Positions 39,356-49,953 of a stretch of DNA of 64,000 nucleotides are shown here, piece after piece. How positions within the stretch are numbered: position 1 is the stretch's first letter; every line of letters begins with the position of its first letter. Under the pieces are notes generated by a model, which saw only the letters and a list, made by a program, of their open reading frames with translations, did not search any database and was not told the origin of the DNA. This stretch comes from Fidelibacterota bacterium. GTDB taxonomy: Bacteria; Pseudomonadota; Alphaproteobacteria; Rhodospirillales; Rhodospirillaceae. The DNA lies in NCBI GenBank assembly GCA_947470105.1, contig CANISR010000001.1, positions 36,428-100,427 of the forward strand. The letters run 5' to 3'. The translations under genes and the position numbers were made by a program.

Positions 39356-39669
39356 GAGGCATATATACCACCTGCGTTCACTCAAAACCCGGGGCAGCGT
39401 CGCAGGTGCTCCCCAGCACCGTGCGAGGCCATCGATCAGGTCGAGGCAGGTCTTCTCCCAAGGTCATTGTGCATGACCGGCCCCCGGAGTGCAAAGCGCG
39501 GGACGGTGAATATTCGAGCACCCGGTTGTGGTCTGCGCGCAGTGCGATAAGGCGGGCCATTAACGGTGCGATACGGGGGCCGGAAACCCTCCCGCCGCGG
39601 CCTTTGCTGGTATAGTGTCGCCGCGCCTCTACCTCTTGTTTATAGCCTCGCTGTCCCGGACCAGATTTC
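39356..39669. other. 314-base divergent promoter region maeB / mutS
   Basis: On the minus strand TATATA (39367-39362) lies six bases before the maeB ATG. On the plus strand TATAGT at 39611-39616 lies about 50 bases before the mutS GTG but has no good -35 partner. I see no coding sequence or terminator in the rest. Confidence 0.5.
39362..39367 (-). promoter_or_regulatory. -10 element suggesting leaderless maeB transcript
   Basis: A perfect TATATA is followed by TGCCTC and then the maeB ATG, so the normal distance of about seven bases would put the transcription start on the A of the start codon. No Shine-Dalgarno sequence precedes the ATG. No clear -35 box is visible at 17 bases. Confidence 0.35.
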
Positions 39670-42429
39670 GTGCCTGATGAAACCGTAGAGATCCGCACCG
39701 CCGCCATCGCCGACTCGCCGCCGGCCGCCGATCTGGCCGACGCCACGCCCATGATGGCGCAATATCTGTCGGTCAAGGCGGGCTATCCCGATGCGCTGTT
39801 GTTCTACCGCATGGGCGATTTCTACGAACTCTTCTTCGACGACGCCAAAGCGGCCTCCCAAGCGCTGGACATCGCGCTGACCAAACGCGGCAAGCACGGC
39901 GGCGACGACATCCCCATGTGCGGCGTGCCGGTGCATTCCCACGATGTTTATCTCTCGAAGCTGATCCGCTCCGGCTTCAAAGTCGCGGTCTGCGAACAGC
40001 TCGAGGACCCCGCCGAAGCCAAGAAGCGCGGCTCCAAGTCGGTGGTCAAGCGCGACGTGGTGCGGCTGATCACGCCGGGCACGTTGACCGAAGACGCGCT
40101 GCTGGATGCGCGCGCGCATAATTACCTCGCAGCCCTGACCCAGGTGCGCGGCGAATCCGCCGACCGTTGGGGCCTCGCGTGGCTCGATGTCTCCACCGGC
40201 GATTTCAGCATCCAACTCATCAGCCAGAGTGGATTGGGCGCGGCGCTTGCGCGCCTCAACCCCGGCGAACTGCTCATGCCCGACCGGGCCCTCGGCGACC
40301 CGGCGGTGATGGCGGCCATCGAGGCCTGGAAGAATGTCATCAGTCCCTTGCCGTCGCCGCGGTTCGATTCCGATAATGCGCGCAAGCGGCTGGAGAAGCT
40401 GTTCAACGTCGGCACGCTCGATGCCTTCGGCGCCTTCACCCGCGCCGAAGTGGCCGCCGCCGGCGCCCTGGTGGACTACGTCGAGCTGACGCAAAAAGGC
40501 AAACTGCCGCGCCTCTCGCCGCCGCAGCGCTTCGCCGAAGGCGCGGTCATGGAGATCGACGCCGCCACCCGGCGCAATCTTGAACTCACCGAAACCCTCG
40601 CGGGGCAAAAGCGCGGCAGCCTGCTCGACGTCATCGATCGCACCGTGACCGGCGCCGGCGCGCGCCTGCTCGCAGCACGTCTGGGTGCGCCGCTCACCGA
40701 CCCGGCCATCATCAACGGGCGCCTCGACGGCGTGGCCTTCTTCGTCAACGCCGTGGCGGCGCGCACCGAAGTGCGCGATGTGCTCAAGGCGTGCCCGGAC
40801 TTGGGACGCGCCCTGTCCCGGCTGTCGCTGGGGCGCGGCGGACCCCGCGACCTAGCTTCGGTGCGCGATGGCCTGGCTCATGTGCCGCGCATGCGCGCCG
40901 CTGTGTCCGATCTGGCGCGCGGCTTCCTGCCGCCGCCCCGCGAGATCGAGCAAGCCTTGTCCGCATTGGGCCATCACGACGTGCTGGTGGATCGCCTCAC
41001 ACGGGCGCTGGCGCCCGAACTGCCGCTGCTGATGCGCGACGGCGGCTTTGTCGCCGCCGGCTACGACGCGGGCCTGGATGAATTTAAACGCCTGCGTGAC
41101 GACAGCCGCCAGCTCATCGCCGGGCTGCAAAACCGCTACGCGGAGCAGAGCGGTATTTCTGCTCTCAAGATCCGCCACAACAACGTCATCGGCTACTATA
41201 TCGAAGTACAGCCCAAGCATGGCGAGCGCTTGGTGGACGAAGCCCGCGCTGCCGGCGCCACCAGCCCCTTCATTCACCGCCAGACGCTTGCCAATGCGAT
41301 GCGCTTCACCACCGTGGAGCTGTCCGAGCTGGAGGACAAAATCCGCTCCGCAGCCGACAAGGCGCTGGCGCTTGAACTCTCCATCTTCGCTGACCTGGTG
41401 GTGGAGGTCCTGGCCCGCGCCACGGAAATCGCCGCCGCCGCAAGCGCCATGGCGGCCCTCGATCTCGGCGCCGCCCTGGCGGCACTCGCAGCCGAGCAAA
41501 ACTACGCACGCCCTGTAGTGGATGCGAGCCGGCAGTTCGCGGTCACCGGCGGGCGTCACCCGGTGGTGGAAGCCGCACTCCGGGCCGGCGCCAATTCCTT
41601 CGTGGCCAATGACTGCGTCTTGAACGCGCCGTCTCACGAACCACGGCTCTGGCTGATCACCGGCCCCAACATGGCCGGCAAAAGTACCTTCCTGCGCCAG
41701 AACGCATTGATCGCCCTCATGGCGCAGATGGGCGCGTTCGTTCCGGCAGCCTCCGCCCATATCGGCATCATTGACCGGCTGTTCTCGCGCGTGGGCGCGG
41801 CCGACGATCTCGCCCGCGGGCGTTCGACCTTCATGGTCGAGATGGTGGAGACCGCCGCCATTCTCAACCAGTCCACCGCGCGCTCCTTCGTGATCCTTGA
41901 CGAGATCGGGCGCGGCACCGCGACCTTCGACGGTCTGTCCATCGCCTGGGCAACCCTTGAGCATCTGCACGACGTCAACGGCTGCCGGGCCCTGTTCGCC
42001 ACCCACTACCACGAGCTCACGGCGCTCGCCGCCCGCCTTGAGGGCCTCGCGTCCCACACCATGCGGGTCAAGGAATGGCAGGGAGAGGTGATCTTCCTCC
42101 ACGAGGTCGGTCCCGGTGCGGCCGACCGCTCCTACGGCATTCATGTGGGCAGGCTCGCCGGCCTGCCGCCGGCCGTCATCGCCCGGGCCGAGGAAGTGCT
42201 GATCCTGCTGGAAAAAGACTCCCGGGCCGGGGCGGCGGTGAAGCTCGCCGACGACCTCCCGCTATTCTCCGCCCTGGCCAAGCCTCGCCAAGCGCCCGGT
42301 CCGGCGGCCCCCGGCCCCGAAACGGCTCTCCAGACGGCCCTGGCCGAGGTGGTTCCAGACGCCCTGACCCCCCGCGAAGCCCTGGAAACTCTCTACCGGC
42401 TCAAGGCGTTAACCCAAGGCGGCGGCTGA
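39670..42429 (+). CDS. mutS: DNA mismatch repair protein MutS
   Basis: MutS recognises base mismatches and small loops and recruits MutL. The mismatch-binding domain is near the N-terminus, with [20 protein letters not shown] and the following [12 protein letters not shown] holding the Phe-x-Glu reader (FYE). The ATPase has Walker [10 protein letters not shown] at 665-673, then the [15 protein letters not shown] segment and the Walker [11 protein letters not shown], followed by [10 protein letters not shown]. Length is 919 residues, slightly above the E. coli protein. The GTG at 39670 gives PDETVEIR. It heads the mutS / membrane protein / glnD / murJ / trpS series. Confidence 0.97.
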   Translation: MPDETVEIRTAAIADSPPAADLADATPMMAQYLSVKAGYPDALLFYRMGDFYELFFDDAKAASQALDIALTKRGKHGGDDIPMCGVPVHSHDVYLSKLIRSGFKVAVCEQLEDPAEAKKRGSKSVVKRDVVRLITPGTLTEDALLDARAHNYLAALTQVRGESADRWGLAWLDVSTGDFSIQLISQSGLGAALARLNPGELLMPDRALGDPAVMAAIEAWKNVISPLPSPRFDSDNARKRLEKLFNVGTLDAFGAFTRAEVAAAGALVDYVELTQKGKLPRLSPPQRFAEGAVMEIDAATRRNLELTETLAGQKRGSLLDVIDRTVTGAGARLLAARLGAPLTDPAIINGRLDGVAFFVNAVAARTEVRDVLKACPDLGRALSRLSLGRGGPRDLASVRDGLAHVPRMRAAVSDLARGFLPPPREIEQALSALGHHDVLVDRLTRALAPELPLLMRDGGFVAAGYDAGLDEFKRLRDDSRQLIAGLQNRYAEQSGISALKIRHNNVIGYYIEVQPKHGERLVDEARAAGATSPFIHRQTLANAMRFTTVELSELEDKIRSAADKALALELSIFADLVVEVLARATEIAAAASAMAALDLGAALAALAAEQNYARPVVDASRQFAVTGGRHPVVEAALRAGANSFVANDCVLNAPSHEPRLWLITGPNMAGKSTFLRQNALIALMAQMGAFVPAASAHIGIIDRLFSRVGAADDLARGRSTFMVEMVETAAILNQSTARSFVILDEIGRGTATFDGLSIAWATLEHLHDVNGCRALFATHYHELTALAARLEGLASHTMRVKEWQGEVIFLHEVGPGAADRSYGIHVGRLAGLPPAVIARAEEVLILLEKDSRAGAAVKLADDLPLFSALAKPRQAPGPAAPGPETALQTALAEVVPDALTPREALETLYRLKALTQGGG

Positions 42430-42500
42430 ATCCGAAGTGCGGCTGCCGTCATCTGCTATACTTGAGGCCCGGAACCGAGCCCCACTTAGGCTTAAAAGCC

Positions 42501-42896
42501 ATGTTTGAAATCGATCCAGACAAACCCAGTATCCCGGCGCTCGCACGCATCCTGTCGGGCATGGGTATCCTGTGCATGATCGGCAGCATCACGTCCTTGC
42601 TGCTCGCCTTCTCGGGGTACTCCTGGATCAACGAGATTTACGCCATGGCCGGGGCGGTCGGGGCCTTCCTGCTGGCTTTGGTGTTTGTGGGCCAGGCCAA
42701 GACCCTCGAATTGCTGGCTGTGGTGAGCGCCCGCCTCAAGTCGCGCTTCGCCATGGAAAGCATGGTGAAGCACCAGCACGCCAGTGCTGCGTCCACCACC
42801 CCGGCACAATCCCGCAGCCGCTCCACGGTTCCAAAAGAGCGCATCATCCATGTGCCGGACGATCAGGCCCGCGAGCAGGGTTTCAAAGTCAGGTAG
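42501..42896 (+). CDS. unknown small membrane protein between mutS and glnD
   Basis: I do not recognise this 131-residue protein. Two hydrophobic segments at about 20-40 (GMGILCMIGSITSLLLAFSG) and 46-65 (IYAMAGAVGAFLLALVFVGQ) make a helical hairpin. The remainder is polar and basic, Ser/Thr/Pro-rich, ending HVPDDQAREQGFKVR, and probably cytoplasmic. The ATG at 42501 follows CTTAAAAGCC without a good ribosome site; the frame is open much further upstream but inside mutS. GCTATACTT lies at 42457-42465 and could be a -10 region. Composition and codon use fit a real gene. Confidence 0.7.
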   Translation: MFEIDPDKPSIPALARILSGMGILCMIGSITSLLLAFSGYSWINEIYAMAGAVGAFLLALVFVGQAKTLELLAVVSARLKSRFAMESMVKHQHASAASTTPAQSRSRSTVPKERIIHVPDDQAREQGFKVR

Positions 42897-42909
42897 CAGA
42901 CGTTTCGGC

Positions 42910-43013
42910 TGGAGCAGGATGACTTATTTTTGAATCGACACCCCGCTCCAGGTTTTTGTTTTATCGCGTGTCCGAACGGCGAGCCGCTCACACTTCGCCG
43001 GGACACGCTCTAG
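42910..43013. repeat. RIME-like intergenic mosaic element
   Basis: Two palindromes lie in series. TGGAGC (42910-42915) pairs with GCTCCA further on (42945-42950). The larger one has GCGTGTCC pairing with GGACACGC and CGGCGA with TCGCCG (42966-43008), ending in the CTCTAG tail. The pattern and the GACACGCTCTAG ending resemble interspersed repeats common in Rhizobiales and other alphaproteobacteria. It ends about ten bases before the glnD GTG. Confidence 0.7.
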
Positions 43014-43022
43014 GGTCCTGAC

Positions 43023-45794
43023 GTGAACATTTTTCATCCCCGCGAGATCATCGACCGCCGGGCGCTGGCCGAGGACCTGGACCGCCAGGCCCGGGCCGCG
43101 ACCGACGAGGGCGCCCGCCGCACCTCCCTGGTCGAAGGGCTGAAGGCCGCGCACAAGGCGGGGGCCGCCGTGATCCGCGCGCGCCTGGAAAATCATAAGG
43201 CCACCGGCGCGGAGACCGTGGCCGCCCACAGCTACTTGATGGATCAGATCATCAGGGTGCTGTTCGACCACGCCAATGTCCATGTCGTCCACCGCGGAAC
43301 CCCGACCACCGGCGAACGCATCAGCATCGTCGCCATCGGCGGTTATGGCCGCGGCGAACTGGCGCCCATGTCGGACCTCGATCTCTTGTTCCTGCTGCCC
43401 TACAAGCCGACGCCCTCCACCGAGCAGGTGGTGGAGTTCATGCTGTATGTCTTGTGGGACCTGGGCCTCAAGGTCGGCCATGCCGTGCGCTCCGTGGACG
43501 AGAACATCCGCCAGGCCAAAGCCGATCTCACCATCCGCACCACCTTGCTGGAGGCGCGCTGGGTGTGGGGCGATCAGGAGCTTGCGGCGGAGCTGATCAC
43601 ACGCTTCAAGAAAGAGATCAAACGCGGCACCGCCAACGAATTCGTCCAGGCGAAGCTCGCCGAGCGCGACGAACGTCATCTGAAGGTCGGCGACTCCCGC
43701 TATCGCCTCGAACCCAACGTCAAGGAAGACAAGGGCGGCTTGCGCGACCTGCACACCCTGTTCTGGATCGCGCGCTATCTCTTCGGCGTATCCGATGTGC
43801 GCAAGCTCGCCGACAAGGCCATCATCGACGATGAGGCTGCCGCGCGTTTCGTCAAGGCGCACGATTTTCTGTCGACCGTGCGCTGCCACATCCACTATCT
43901 CACCGGCCGCGCCGAGAACCGCCTGACCTTCGATCTGCAGCGCGACATCGCACCCCGCCTCGGCTATGGCGACCGGGCCGGCGCTACGGCGGTCGAGCGC
44001 TTCATGCGCCATTACTTCCTGGCGGCGAGGGACGTGGGCGATCTCACCCGCATTTTCTGCACGCTGCTCGAAGAGCGCGGCAAAGAGAAAAGCGTTTTCC
44101 GCCTGCCGGCGGCCCTGCGGCGCAACAAGATCATCGACGGTTTTGCGGTCGAGGGTGGGCGCATCGGCGTCAAGGATGAGCAGGACTTCGCCAAGGAACC
44201 CCTGCGGCTATTGACGATCTTCCGCACGGCGCTGGATAATGGCCTCGACTTTCAGCCCGCGACCTTACGGTTCATCGCCCACTTTGCGCGGCGCGTCTCC
44301 AGCCTGCGGCGCGACCCAGAGGCCAACGCCGTGTTCATGGACATTCTGACCTCGCCCAAGGGGCCGGAGGCCACGTTACGGTTGATGAGTGAGTGCGGCG
44401 TGTTCGGGCGATTCATTCCCGACTTCGCGCGGGTGGTCGCGCAGATGCAATACGACATGTATCACGTCTATACCACCGACGAGCACACCATCCGCGCCAT
44501 TGGCATCCTCCACCGTATCGAGCAAGGCAAGCTCAAGGTCGAACTGCCGATTTCATCGAACATCATTCATAAGATCGAATCGCGCCGCGCGCTCTATGTG
44601 GCGGTGCTGCTGCACGATATCGCCAAAGGCCGCGGCGGCGACCACTCGGACCTCGGCGCGCAGGTGGCGCTCGAACTCTGTCCGCGCTTCGGGCTTTCCC
44701 CCGCGGAGACCGAGACCGTTGCCTGGCTGGTGAAAAATCACCTGGTCATGAGCAATACCGCCTTCAAGCGCGATCTCGACGACCCGCAGACCATCATCAA
44801 GTTCGCCGAGGTGGTGCAATCACCCGAGCGTCTCAAATTGCTGGTCGTGCTGACCTGCGCGGATATCCGCGCGGTGGGCCCCAATGTCTGGAACAACTGG
44901 AAAGCCAGCCTGCTCAAGGAGCTGTTCGAGCGCGCCAACGAATATATGCACGGCGGACAGGCCATCGCCGGCATCGATGCCCGCACGACCGCGGCCCGCG
45001 CTGCTCTGGCCGAGCGCCTGCACGATTGGCCCGAGCGGATGCGCGAAAGCATCCTGCCCCTGACCTCGCCGGCGTTCTGGCTCACGGACACCACGGATAC
45101 CCTTGAGAAGATCGCCCACTTCATGCGCGCCGCCGACGAAGTGGGCGACAAGATCGCCATCGACTTCAATCCCGGCGAGGCGGTGACGGAGATGGTCATC
45201 TACACCCCCGATCACCCCGGCCTGTTCGCCAAGATTTCCGGGGCACTCGCGGTCGCAGGAGTCTCGGTGGTGGACGCCAAGATTCTCACCCTGTCCACCG
45301 GCATGGCGCTCGATACCTTCTCCTTCCAGGATTTCGATGGCGAGCCTGTCGCATCTGAATCCCGGCTTGCCCGCATCAAGACGCGCGTCATCGCCGCCCT
45401 TGAAGGCCGCCTGCGCTTCGCCCTGGAACTGCCCAAGGTGGGCTCGCGCCTGCCCAGCCGGGTTCAGGCCCTGGAGGTGCCGCCGCGGGTCATCATCGAC
45501 AACACCGCGTCCAAGGTCTGCAGCGTCATCGAGGTCAACGGCCATGACCGCCCGGGTTTCCTGTTCGATATCACCAAGGCCATCACCGACCTGGGCCTGC
45601 AGATCTTCTCGGCCCATATCTCGACCTACGGCGAGCGGGTGGTGGACGTCTTCTATGTGAAGGATGTGTTCGGCATGAAGGTCGAGCACGAGACCAAGAT
45701 CCGCCAGATCAAGGTTGCACTCGGCAAGGCCATCGGCGTCGCCGCCGACGCGGTTTCGGTCCAAAGCACCCGGTCTCCTGCTGCCGCCGAATAA
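43023..45794 (+). CDS. glnD: bifunctional uridylyltransferase/uridylyl-removing enzyme GlnD
   Basis: GlnD senses glutamine and adds or removes UMP on PII proteins, steering nitrogen metabolism. The nucleotidyltransferase site is GGYGRGELAPMSDLDLLFL (from residue 106). The uridylyl-removing HD site is VLLHDIAKGRGGDHSDLG (His531, Asp532). Two ACT domains close the protein (VIYTPDHPGLFAKISGALAV; VIEVNGHDRPGFLFDITKAI). Length is 923 residues, normal for alphaproteobacteria. The start is a GTG at 43023, just after the RIME-like element, with no clear ribosome site. PII and glutamine synthetase genes are not in this window. Confidence 0.97.
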   Translation: MNIFHPREIIDRRALAEDLDRQARAATDEGARRTSLVEGLKAAHKAGAAVIRARLENHKATGAETVAAHSYLMDQIIRVLFDHANVHVVHRGTPTTGERISIVAIGGYGRGELAPMSDLDLLFLLPYKPTPSTEQVVEFMLYVLWDLGLKVGHAVRSVDENIRQAKADLTIRTTLLEARWVWGDQELAAELITRFKKEIKRGTANEFVQAKLAERDERHLKVGDSRYRLEPNVKEDKGGLRDLHTLFWIARYLFGVSDVRKLADKAIIDDEAAARFVKAHDFLSTVRCHIHYLTGRAENRLTFDLQRDIAPRLGYGDRAGATAVERFMRHYFLAARDVGDLTRIFCTLLEERGKEKSVFRLPAALRRNKIIDGFAVEGGRIGVKDEQDFAKEPLRLLTIFRTALDNGLDFQPATLRFIAHFARRVSSLRRDPEANAVFMDILTSPKGPEATLRLMSECGVFGRFIPDFARVVAQMQYDMYHVYTTDEHTIRAIGILHRIEQGKLKVELPISSNIIHKIESRRALYVAVLLHDIAKGRGGDHSDLGAQVALELCPRFGLSPAETETVAWLVKNHLVMSNTAFKRDLDDPQTIIKFAEVVQSPERLKLLVVLTCADIRAVGPNVWNNWKASLLKELFERANEYMHGGQAIAGIDARTTAARAALAERLHDWPERMRESILPLTSPAFWLTDTTDTLEKIAHFMRAADEVGDKIAIDFNPGEAVTEMVIYTPDHPGLFAKISGALAVAGVSVVDAKILTLSTGMALDTFSFQDFDGEPVASESRLARIKTRVIAALEGRLRFALELPKVGSRLPSRVQALEVPPRVIIDNTASKVCSVIEVNGHDRPGFLFDITKAITDLGLQIFSAHISTYGERVVDVFYVKDVFGMKVEHETKIRQIKVALGKAIGVAADAVSVQSTRSPAAAE

Positions 45795-45861
45795 AAGCCA
45801 CAGACATCCCGCACAAGCGGGCGGGATTCACAGACCCCCCGTAATCAGTTAGATCAAGGGC

Positions 45862-47505
45862 ATGGCCCAGCTTCCCGAAGCCCCGCGCTCTTCTGCGCCG
45901 CCGACGCTGTTTCGCGCCTTCGCCACCGTGGGCGGCTACACCATGCTCAGCCGTATCACCGGGCTGCTGCGCGAGACGTTGATGGCCGCGTTTCTCGGGG
46001 CGGGCGCCGTTGCCGACGCCTTCTTCATTGCCTTCCAGTTCCCCAACCTGTTCCGTTCGCTGTTCGCCGAAGGCGCCTTCTCGGCCAGCTTCGTGCCGAT
46101 CTTCAGCCAGATCCTCGAGCGTGACGGCAAAGCCAAGGCCAAAGCCTTCGCCGCCCAGGCTTTCGCCGTGCTGACAGTAGTGCTGATCATGTTCTGCGCG
46201 GTGGTGCTCCTGTTTATGCCCCAGGTGCTCGGGGTGCTGGCCGCGGGATTTGATAAGATCCCCGGGCAGATTGAACGCACCACGGAACTGGCGCGGGTCA
46301 TGTTCCCCTACCTGCTGTTCATCTCGCTGACCTCGCTGCAGTCGGGTGTGCTGAACGCCTTGGGCCGTTTCGCGGTGCCGGCGGCAGCACCCGTGCTGCT
46401 CAATCTGGTGTTCATCGCCGCCCTGCTGGTGGGCGCCGGCGCCGGTGGCGACCGCGCCATGTTCCTGGCCTGGGCCGTACTGCTTTCGGGTGTCGTGCAG
46501 TTGGTGTGGCTGGCGGCTGACTGCCGCCGCATCGGCATGACCATCGCCCTGGTGCGGCCCCGCCTGACGCCGGAGGTAAAACTCCTCCTCATGCGCATCC
46601 TGCCCATGGCCTTCGGCGCCGGGATCTACCAGTTCAACGTCATGGCCAATAAGAGCATCGCCACCCTGGTGGGGCCGGGGGCGGTGTCCTGGATCACTTA
46701 TGCGGACCGCATCAACCTGCTGCCGGTGGGCATTTTCGGCACCGCCATCGGCGTTGCGCTGCTGCCGCTGCTCGCCCGCCATATTCAGGCCGGCGACGAG
46801 AAAGCTGCGCTGCATGACCAGAACCGGGCCATTGAGATCTCGCTGCTGCTGACCATTCCGGCCGCCGCCGGCATTGCAATGCTGGCACAGCCGATCACGT
46901 CCAGCCTGTTCGAATACGGCATGTTCACGCCCCACGACCGGGAAATGGTCGCCGCCGCACTGCTCGCGTTCTCGCTGGGTCTCCCGGCTTACGTGCTTAA
47001 CAAGGCGCTCACGCCCGGTTTCTTCGGCCGCCACGACACCAAGACGCCGGTGATCGCATCCTCCGTGTCGCTGGTATTCAATATCGCCATCAACATCGCA
47101 CTCATGAAATCCATGGGCCATGTAGGCATCGCCCTGGGCACCACCATTTCCGCCTGGATCAACGCCGCGATCTTGACCTTCATTCTTCGTCGCCGCGGTC
47201 ATCTCCAGGCCGATACGCGCCTCAAGAGCCGCCTGCCGCGCATTGTCCTGGCCTGTGCGGCCATGTCGGCAGTGCTGGCGGTGGGCGTCATGGGCGTGGA
47301 CCGCCTGCTCGGGCCGGTCTTCGGCACTGAAACGGCCGGCGCTGCTCCCGTTGTATTGCGCCTGGTCGTGCTGGCGGGTCTCATCGCTGTGGGCGGCTTG
47401 GTCTATGTGCTTTCGGCGTTCCTCTTCGGCGCAGCGAGTCGCGCGGACCTTGCGTTTCTGCGCCGTGGCCGCAAAGGCACACCGGCGCCGACTGTGGAGC
47501 CGTAG
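45862..47505 (+). CDS. murJ: lipid II flippase MurJ
   Basis: MurJ (MviN) flips lipid II across the inner membrane for peptidoglycan synthesis. It is a 547-residue MOP-fold protein with about 14 hydrophobic helices. The opening TVGGYTMLSRITGLLRETLM, GAGAVADAFFIAFQFPNLFR, LFAEGAFSASFVPIF and the FGAGIYQFNVMANKSIATL block are typical. The C-terminal tail is basic. It follows glnD after 67 bases, as usual in alphaproteobacteria. Confidence 0.96.
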   Translation: MAQLPEAPRSSAPPTLFRAFATVGGYTMLSRITGLLRETLMAAFLGAGAVADAFFIAFQFPNLFRSLFAEGAFSASFVPIFSQILERDGKAKAKAFAAQAFAVLTVVLIMFCAVVLLFMPQVLGVLAAGFDKIPGQIERTTELARVMFPYLLFISLTSLQSGVLNALGRFAVPAAAPVLLNLVFIAALLVGAGAGGDRAMFLAWAVLLSGVVQLVWLAADCRRIGMTIALVRPRLTPEVKLLLMRILPMAFGAGIYQFNVMANKSIATLVGPGAVSWITYADRINLLPVGIFGTAIGVALLPLLARHIQAGDEKAALHDQNRAIEISLLLTIPAAAGIAMLAQPITSSLFEYGMFTPHDREMVAAALLAFSLGLPAYVLNKALTPGFFGRHDTKTPVIASSVSLVFNIAINIALMKSMGHVGIALGTTISAWINAAILTFILRRRGHLQADTRLKSRLPRIVLACAAMSAVLAVGVMGVDRLLGPVFGTETAGAAPVVLRLVVLAGLIAVGGLVYVLSAFLFGAASRADLAFLRRGRKGTPAPTVEP

Positions 47506-47611
47506 CGGCGTCACACATTGACCCGGCTCCGGGGCTGAGTTACCAAGCCCGCGGTAAATCGCGTGGAGGACTCCAACCCTCCGCGTCTCCATATCAGACA
47601 GGAGCAGACTT

Positions 47612-48643
47612 ATGAGCGGGTCCACACCGCGTGCCTCAAAAGGCCGCATTTTTTCCGGCATCAAGCCTTCGGGCAATCTCCACCTCGGCAACTACCTCGG
47701 CGCGATCCGTAACTGGGTCAGCATGCAGCGCGACTATGACAGCATGTTCTGCATGGTCGACCTGCACGCCATTACGGTGTTCCAGGATCCGAAGGAACTA
47801 ACCCGCAATACGCGGGAAGTCGCGGCCGGCATGATGGCCAGCGGCATCGACCCCGCCGCCTGTATCCTGTTTGTGCAGAGCCACGTGCCCGCCCACGCCG
47901 AGCTGGCCTGGGTGTTCAACTGCGTCGCGCGCCTGGGCTGGCTCAACCGCATGACCCAGTTCAAGGACAAGGCCGGCAAGAATCGCGAGGCCTCGTCGTC
48001 GGGGCTGTACGTCTATCCGAACCTCATGGCTGCGGACATCCTGGTCTACAAGGCGACCCATGTGCCGGTGGGCGAGGATCAGAAGCAGCATGTGGAACTG
48101 GCCCGCGATATCGCCGCCAAGTTCAATAATGACTACGGCGTGAACCTGTTCCCGCTGCCTGAACCCGTGATCCAGGGCCCGGCGACGCGCGTCATGTCCT
48201 TACGCGACGGTTCCAAGAAGATGTCCAAGTCCGAAATGACCTCGGATGCGGCGCTGATCTATATGACGGACACGGCGGACGACATCGCCCAGAAGATCCG
48301 CAAGGCCACCACCGACCCGAACCCGCTGCCCGAGACGGTTGAAGGACTGACCGGGCGTCTGGAAGCGGAAAACCTGGTGAACATCATGGCCGCGCTCTCG
48401 GACCGGACGCCGGAACAGGTCCTTCAGGAAGTCGCCGGCTGGCAGTTCTCGCAATTCAAGAGCCGCTTGACCGAGATCGCGGTCGCGACCTTGGGCCCCA
48501 TCACCGCCGAAATGAACCGCTTGATGGCGGACCCGGCCGAGATCGATCGCGCGCTCAAGGTCGGCGCCGACAAGGCCCGCGCCCTGGCCGCGCCGATCCT
48601 GAAGGAAGCCTACGCCGCCGTCGGGTTCTTGCCGGCTATTTAG
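47612..48643 (+). CDS. trpS: tryptophanyl-tRNA synthetase
   Basis: TrpS charges tRNA-Trp. It is a class I synthetase of 343 residues with the HIGH-type motif in [20 protein letters not shown] and the KMSKS loop in [12 protein letters not shown] near residues 200-207. Other typical blocks are [20 protein letters not shown] and [18 protein letters not shown], and the [15 protein letters not shown] turn. ATG 47612 follows ACAGGAGCAGACTT, a good ribosome site. Its 3' end overlaps the convergent DUF4287 gene by eight bases. Confidence 0.97.
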   Translation: MSGSTPRASKGRIFSGIKPSGNLHLGNYLGAIRNWVSMQRDYDSMFCMVDLHAITVFQDPKELTRNTREVAAGMMASGIDPAACILFVQSHVPAHAELAWVFNCVARLGWLNRMTQFKDKAGKNREASSSGLYVYPNLMAADILVYKATHVPVGEDQKQHVELARDIAAKFNNDYGVNLFPLPEPVIQGPATRVMSLRDGSKKMSKSEMTSDAALIYMTDTADDIAQKIRKATTDPNPLPETVEGLTGRLEAENLVNIMAALSDRTPEQVLQEVAGWQFSQFKSRLTEIAVATLGPITAEMNRLMADPAEIDRALKVGADKARALAAPILKEAYAAVGFLPAI

Positions 48644-49286
48644 AGCCGCGCACGCGTTTCGATGTCTTGAGGGCGGTCTCGCCCATCTTCTCCAAGGTGT
48701 CGGCCCAGAAGCCCTTCAGGCGTTTGACCGCGGCGCCGCTCGCCAGGCCCATGTGGTCGATGGTGATCTGTGCTTTCTCCGGGCCTTTGGCGGTGAAGCG
48801 GACTTCCACCTTGCCGCCGTCCTTATCCCAGGCGAAGCGCATGTTCTTGCCGGGATTGCGGGTCGTAACGGCGATGGCTTCCTTCAGGAATGAAGCGCGG
48901 GTGCGGGTTTCGTCCCAGGCCTCGAACAACTGATCCAGCCCCGTCGCGAGGGTGCGGCTGACGCTGGCGTTGAACCCGTCGGCTTTCTGGTGCAACGCGC
49001 GTAAACCCCGCGCACGCTCATAGCCGACGGTGACCATCTGCGACCACCAGTCCGCGAGCTTGTGCCGCGCGCCCAGCAGTTTGGTGATTTCCTTGTGACT
49101 CATGGCTTTGGCCCCGGCCTTGTCGAGGGCCGCAAACCATTCCGCCCAGGTCTTGCCGGTCTTGGCCTTCACCGCGGCGTCACTCATGCCGGGCGCCGCT
49201 TTCTTAGCGGGTCGCTTTTTCGCGGCCGGCTTTTTGGGCGCGGCTTTCTTCTTGGCTTTGGTTTTTGGCTTTGCTTCCTGGGGCAT
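48636..49286 (-). CDS. DUF4287 protein with SRPBCC-like domain and Lys/Ala-rich N-terminus
   Basis: A 216-residue protein in three parts. Residues 1-32 are a Lys/Ala/Pro tail resembling histone H1 ([20 protein letters not shown]). Residues about 34-100 match the DUF4287 pattern ([49 protein letters not shown]). The remainder looks like an AHSA1/SRPBCC fold ([37 protein letters not shown]). The function is unknown. The ATG at 49286 lies two bases after the nitroreductase stop, so they are likely one unit. Confidence 0.8.
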   Translation of the reverse strand: MPQEAKPKTKAKKKAAPKKPAAKKRPAKKAAPGMSDAAVKAKTGKTWAEWFAALDKAGAKAMSHKEITKLLGARHKLADWWSQMVTVGYERARGLRALHQKADGFNASVSRTLATGLDQLFEAWDETRTRASFLKEAIAVTTRNPGKNMRFAWDKDGGKVEVRFTAKGPEKAQITIDHMGLASGAAVKRLKGFWADTLEKMGETALKTSKRVRGSK

Positions 49287-49288
49287 GG

Positions 49289-49888
49289 TCACACGATCTG
49301 GCATGCGCGCTCGAAAGAGAGGCGCGGGCTGCGGGGGAAGATCTTCTGGTCGTCGCCGTACGCGAGGTTACACAGGAAATTAGCCCTGATGCGCCCATCT
49401 GGGAAGAAGGCAGCGTTGAGCTTGGCCGCGTCGAAGCCGCTCATGGGCCCGCAGTCGACGCCGAGGGACCGGGCGGCAATCATAAAATAGGCCCCTTGCA
49501 GCGAGCTGTTGCGCAAGGCGGCTTCCATGATCAAGGGCTCATTGCCCTCGAACCACGACCTGGCGGTCGGGTTATGAGGGAACAGCTCCGGCAGGTGTTC
49601 GTAGAATTTGGTGTCATAGCCCACAATCACCGTCACCGGCGCCGCCAGGGATTTTTCGAGGTTGGCGGCTGAGAGCGCGGGCCGGAGCTTCTCCTTGCCC
49701 TCTTTGGACATCACAAAGACAAAGCGCGCGGGTGTGGAGTTGGCGGCGGTGGGTCCGAGCTTGGCGAGATCGTAGATCCGGCGCAGCAGGTCCTCGGGGA
49801 TCGGCGTGGGCTGCCAGCTATTCTGAGTCCGCGCTTCGCGGAAGATCAGATCAAGTCCGCGATCATCCAAGGCGCCACGTCCAGCCAC
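49289..49888 (-). CDS. nitroreductase family protein, RutE/HadB-like
   Basis: A flavin-dependent reductase of 199 residues. The N-terminal F-R-E-A-R-T-Q-N-S-W and LAKLGPTAANSTPARFVFVM are the FMN- and substrate-binding blocks of the malonic semialdehyde reductase / haloacid reductase branch, and MEAALRNSSLQGAYFMIAAR and SLGVDCGPMSGFD follow. No rut pyrimidine-degradation genes are nearby, so the RutE function is not assumed. The start is a GTG at 49888 behind AAGGAG at eight bases. It is followed at once by the DUF4287 gene. Confidence 0.85.
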   Translation of the reverse strand: MAGRGALDDRGLDLIFREARTQNSWQPTPIPEDLLRRIYDLAKLGPTAANSTPARFVFVMSKEGKEKLRPALSAANLEKSLAAPVTVIVGYDTKFYEHLPELFPHNPTARSWFEGNEPLIMEAALRNSSLQGAYFMIAARSLGVDCGPMSGFDAAKLNAAFFPDGRIRANFLCNLAYGDDQKIFPRSPRLSFERACQIV

Positions 49889-49953
49889 CGGCGTACTCCT
49901 TCAAAAACGGAAGGCGCAGCTTCGGTGGGCGGTGGTCCAATGGCAAGTGTAAG

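Noticed and set aside
45709..47691. 660-codon open frame antisense to murJ
   Set aside because: The translation is His/Gln/Gly-rich mirror text of murJ codons and has no domain.
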